7,886 nt of DNA. Origin: Kiritimatiellia bacterium (lineage in GTDB: Bacteria > Verrucomicrobiota > Kiritimatiellia > RFP12 > DVOR01). This document shows positions 6,848 through 7,886 of this stretch, one piece after another. Within the stretch, counting starts at the first letter, position 1. Each line of letters opens with the position of its first letter. The stretch covers positions 1-7,886 of the forward strand of contig CAAGNN010000136.1 of NCBI GenBank assembly GCA_900771325.1. The letters are read 5' to 3'. The position numbers and the translations under genes were made by a program. The notes below the pieces were generated by a model. The model was not told the DNA's origin. It did no database searches and worked only from the letters and a program-made list of their open reading frames with translations.

Positions 6848-7508
6848 CGTGGTGCCTCCCAACCCCCTCTTCGCGCAGCGCCATCGCCACCGCCGCCGCC
6901 ACCAACAGAGCATACCCGGCAAAGACCACCGGCCAGCCCGGATCCTGCCGCACCAAAATCATCGTCTGCCAAACCGGCGCCCCATACGGGTCCTGCCCCT
7001 GCGCGTAGCTCATCTGGTAGTAGGTCAACCCCTTCCGCCGCAAAGGCTTATTCACCGAAATCTCACGCGCGCCCTCCGGAAAACGCAACGTCGTGCGATA
7101 CTGCTTGGGCTGACCATTCGGGTAGGCCTCCACCTCGAAGCGCTCCAGCGCCACCCGCTCCCCCTGAATCATCCGCTGCCGGTACTCCACCGGCGCAATC
7201 GGAGAATCCACCAACCACAGCTCCCACTGCTTGGCGTAGCCCGCCGTCAGCGCGCCCCCCACCACCACCGCCAACGCCCCACCGTGAAAGAGCGCACTCA
7301 CCCACCGCCGCCGCCAAAGCGCCGAGAGCGTCAGCCCCGCAAAAACAACCAGGAGCCCCCACGCCACCGCCCGGCACCCCGCCGTCTGCAACATCCCCCG
7401 CTGCGACTCAAAGGCCAACACCACGCTCACGCCCGCCAACGCCAACAGCGTCCCGACGCCCGCCCAACGGCTCACCGCCAAAACCAAACTCCTTCGTCCA
7501 ATCAACAT
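6837..7508 (-). CDS. resB: Short ResB/CcsB-like cytochrome c biogenesis protein
   Basis: 223 residues. It would be the partner of CcsA in the System II cytochrome c synthetase. Visible membrane segments are about 16-34, 48-64, 71-90 and 192-211, with an exported domain of about 100 residues (91-190) between the third and fourth. Family marks are FHGGALAVVVGGAL (His75, a candidate heme ligand), VNKPLRRKGLTYYQMSYAQ (153-171, matching the NxPLxYKGxxFYQ block) and DPGWPVVFAGYALL just before the last membrane segment. Classical ResB proteins are about 350-550 residues, so this is a minimal form that keeps the ends and has a much reduced exported domain. The start at 7508 is the only ATG ahead of the first membrane segment. 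The open frame back to 7682 reads through promoter and repeats and is not coding. No Shine-Dalgarno is present; see the promoter entry. Confidence 0.86.
   Translation of the reverse strand: MLIGRRSLVLAVSRWAGVGTLLALAGVSVVLAFESQRGMLQTAGCRAVAWGLLVVFAGLTLSALWRRRWVSALFHGGALAVVVGGALTAGYAKQWELWLVDSPIAPVEYRQRMIQGERVALERFEVEAYPNGQPKQYRTTLRFPEGAREISVNKPLRRKGLTYYQMSYAQGQDPYGAPVWQTMILVRQDPGWPVVFAGYALLVAAAVAMALREEGVGRHHDGA
6855..6860 (-). promoter_or_regulatory. Shine-Dalgarno sequence of ccsA
   Basis: Reads GGGAGG on the minus strand, seven bases before the ATG at 6847 and inside the end of resB. It decides the ccsA start over the longer frame beginning at 6922 and implies translational coupling with resB. 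Confidence 0.75.
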
Positions 7509-7514
7509 ACCGCC

Positions 7515-7523
7515 ATTATAGCA
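7515..7523 (-). promoter_or_regulatory. Extended -10 promoter of resB operon, predicted leaderless
   Basis: The minus strand reads TGCTATAAT at 7523-7515: a perfect -10 box with the TGn extension. Only six bases (GGCGGT) separate it from the resB ATG at 7508. Initiation about seven bases past the -10 would fall on or next to the A of ATG, giving an mRNA with no 5' leader. No -35 of quality lies at 16-18 bases; extended -10 promoters often do without one. It would drive resB-ccsA-udg-murA. Confidence 0.65.
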
Positions 7524-7577
7524 TAGCCGCCGCTCGCTTCGCTCGCAATGCGCCGCCGGAACGCTGACAGTAATAAG

Positions 7578-7598
7578 GTGTACGCGCGCGCACGCGCG
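7578..7598. other. Alternating purine-pyrimidine tract (Z-DNA-prone)
   Basis: 21 consecutive bases alternate purine and pyrimidine, mainly GC steps (tacgcgcgcgcacgcgcg). Such sequence favours left-handed DNA under negative supercoiling. It lies about 55 bases upstream of the resB -10. A functional role is inference only. Confidence 0.4.
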
Positions 7599-7640
7599 AG
7601 GCTCGCTTCGACCTGCGGAGCAGGCCGTGCAAAACCCACT

Positions 7641-7772
7641 CGCCCCGGGTCCGAGACCAACCCGCCCCGGGTCCGAGGTCAACCCGCCCCGGGTCCGAGG
7701 TCAACCCGCCCCAGGTCCAAGGCCAACCCGCCCCAGGTCCGAGGCCAACCCGGGCCTACCTCGAGGTCAACC
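7641..7772. repeat. Six tandem 22-bp repeats
   Basis: Six head-to-tail units with exact 22-base spacing begin at 7641, 7663, 7685, 7707, 7729 and 7751. Units 1-3 start cgccccgggtccgag and end caacc. Units 4-5 carry cgccccaggtcc, a G-to-A change in the CCCGGG core. Unit 6 is diverged (cgggcctacctcgaggtc) and contains the perfect palindrome acctcgaggt (7758-7767). Bases 7771-7780 (cccggggcgg) are the reverse complement of the unit junction ccgccccggg, so the array closes with an inverted copy of its own core. The period is not a multiple of three, and the frames across it look like shadow. There are no unique spacers, so this is not CRISPR. Confidence 0.9.
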
Positions 7773-7787
7773 CGGGGCGGATAAAAA

Positions 7788-7808
7788 TGTAAAACGGTCG
7801 GTGTAAAA
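7788..7808. repeat. Short direct repeat in A/T-rich edge
   Basis: TGTAAAA occurs at 7788-7794 and again at 7802-7808, fourteen bases apart, separated by cggtcgg. It lies just past the tandem array where composition shifts. It could be a regulatory site for a gene to the right or the border of an inserted element; nothing in the window decides. Confidence 0.35.
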
Positions 7809-7886
7809 TGTCAATAGATTTGCGCAGGGCGCTTGGGAAAACTTGGAAAATGCGCATAGGTTAGGAGACCTTTCTGGGATAGTGGA

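Larger units (their letters stand above)
7509..7886. other. Intergenic region with promoter, repeats and an A/T-richer edge
   Basis: No convincing gene. From left to right it holds: the resB -10 box; the mirror-symmetric CGCTCGCTTCGCTCGC (7531-7546), part of which recurs as gctcgcttcg at 7601; an alternating purine-pyrimidine run (7578-7598); a five-base-pair hairpin CCTGC-gga-GCAGG (7612-7624); the 22-bp tandem array (7641-7772); and from 7781 an abruptly A/T-richer stretch. AGGAG at 7863-7867 could be a ribosome binding site for a plus-strand gene starting beyond the window, but nothing confirms it. A tiny frame at 7808-7864 (18 codons) has no support. Confidence 0.7.

Noticed and set aside
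7641..7772. CRISPR array
   Set aside because: The units are directly adjacent with no unique spacers, and no cas genes are in the window.
7548..7784. 78-codon plus-strand frame running through the 22-bp repeats
   Set aside because: No Shine-Dalgarno sequence, a repeat period not divisible by three, and an Arg/Pro/Ser-rich product without a recognisable domain.
7850..7875. Intrinsic terminator at aggttaggagacctttct
   Set aside because: Only a four-base-pair stem and three T; too weak to support.

Overview
The window is GC-rich (clearly above 60% by eye, not counted) and gene-dense. It looks like chromosomal housekeeping DNA from a diderm bacterium that makes meso-diaminopimelate peptidoglycan and matures c-type cytochromes by System II (ResB/CcsA). 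The MurA active-site loop carries Asp instead of Cys, as in Chlamydiae and mycobacteria, and the GRRRLDTHF context is unlike the proteobacterial enzyme. A member of the PVC superphylum (Kiritimatiellota/Lentisphaerota-like) or another deep GC-rich phylum is plausible, but the window has no rRNA or marker that settles this.

Layout. On the plus strand, 2-1684 is the 3' part of a family-5 peptide-binding protein (OppA type) whose start lies left of the window. It converges on a minus-strand run of seven genes. In transcription order, right to left, these are: short resB (7508-6837), ccsA (6847-6119), a divergent family-4-like uracil-DNA glycosylase (6132-5290), murA (5277-3979), dapF (3920-3078), rsmE (3062-2313) and a NeuD/PglD-like sugar acyltransferase (2316-1702). 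The two converging genes are separated by 17 bases, spanned by a hairpin whose arms contain both stop codons.

Operon structure. resB/ccsA overlap by 11 bases, ccsA/udg by 14 and rsmE/acyltransferase by ATGA. The udg stop overlaps the murA Shine-Dalgarno sequence. The only gap over 20 bases is the 58 bases between murA and dapF, which hold a possible extended -10 box and a strong Shine-Dalgarno sequence. Two transcription units are therefore likely: resB-ccsA-udg-murA, and dapF-rsmE-acyltransferase, with read-through possible. The first starts at a perfect TGCTATAAT extended -10 only 6 bases before the resB ATG, which predicts a leaderless mRNA.

Function. ResB and CcsA form the System II heme-delivery and cytochrome c ligation complex. 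MurA commits UDP-GlcNAc to peptidoglycan, and DapF supplies meso-DAP for the stem peptide. RsmE methylates U1498 of 16S rRNA, and the UDG-like protein is a putative base-excision repair enzyme.

The right end (7509-7886) has no convincing gene. It holds a GC-alternating tract, six tandem 22-bp units (7641-7772), and then a sharp change to A/T-richer sequence with a short direct repeat. I found no CRISPR array, tRNA, complete insertion sequence or clearly new multi-gene system. The most interesting points are the MurA Asp substitution, the degenerate UDG motif, the predicted leaderless promoter, the 22-bp array and the drift in third-codon-position bias along the operon.
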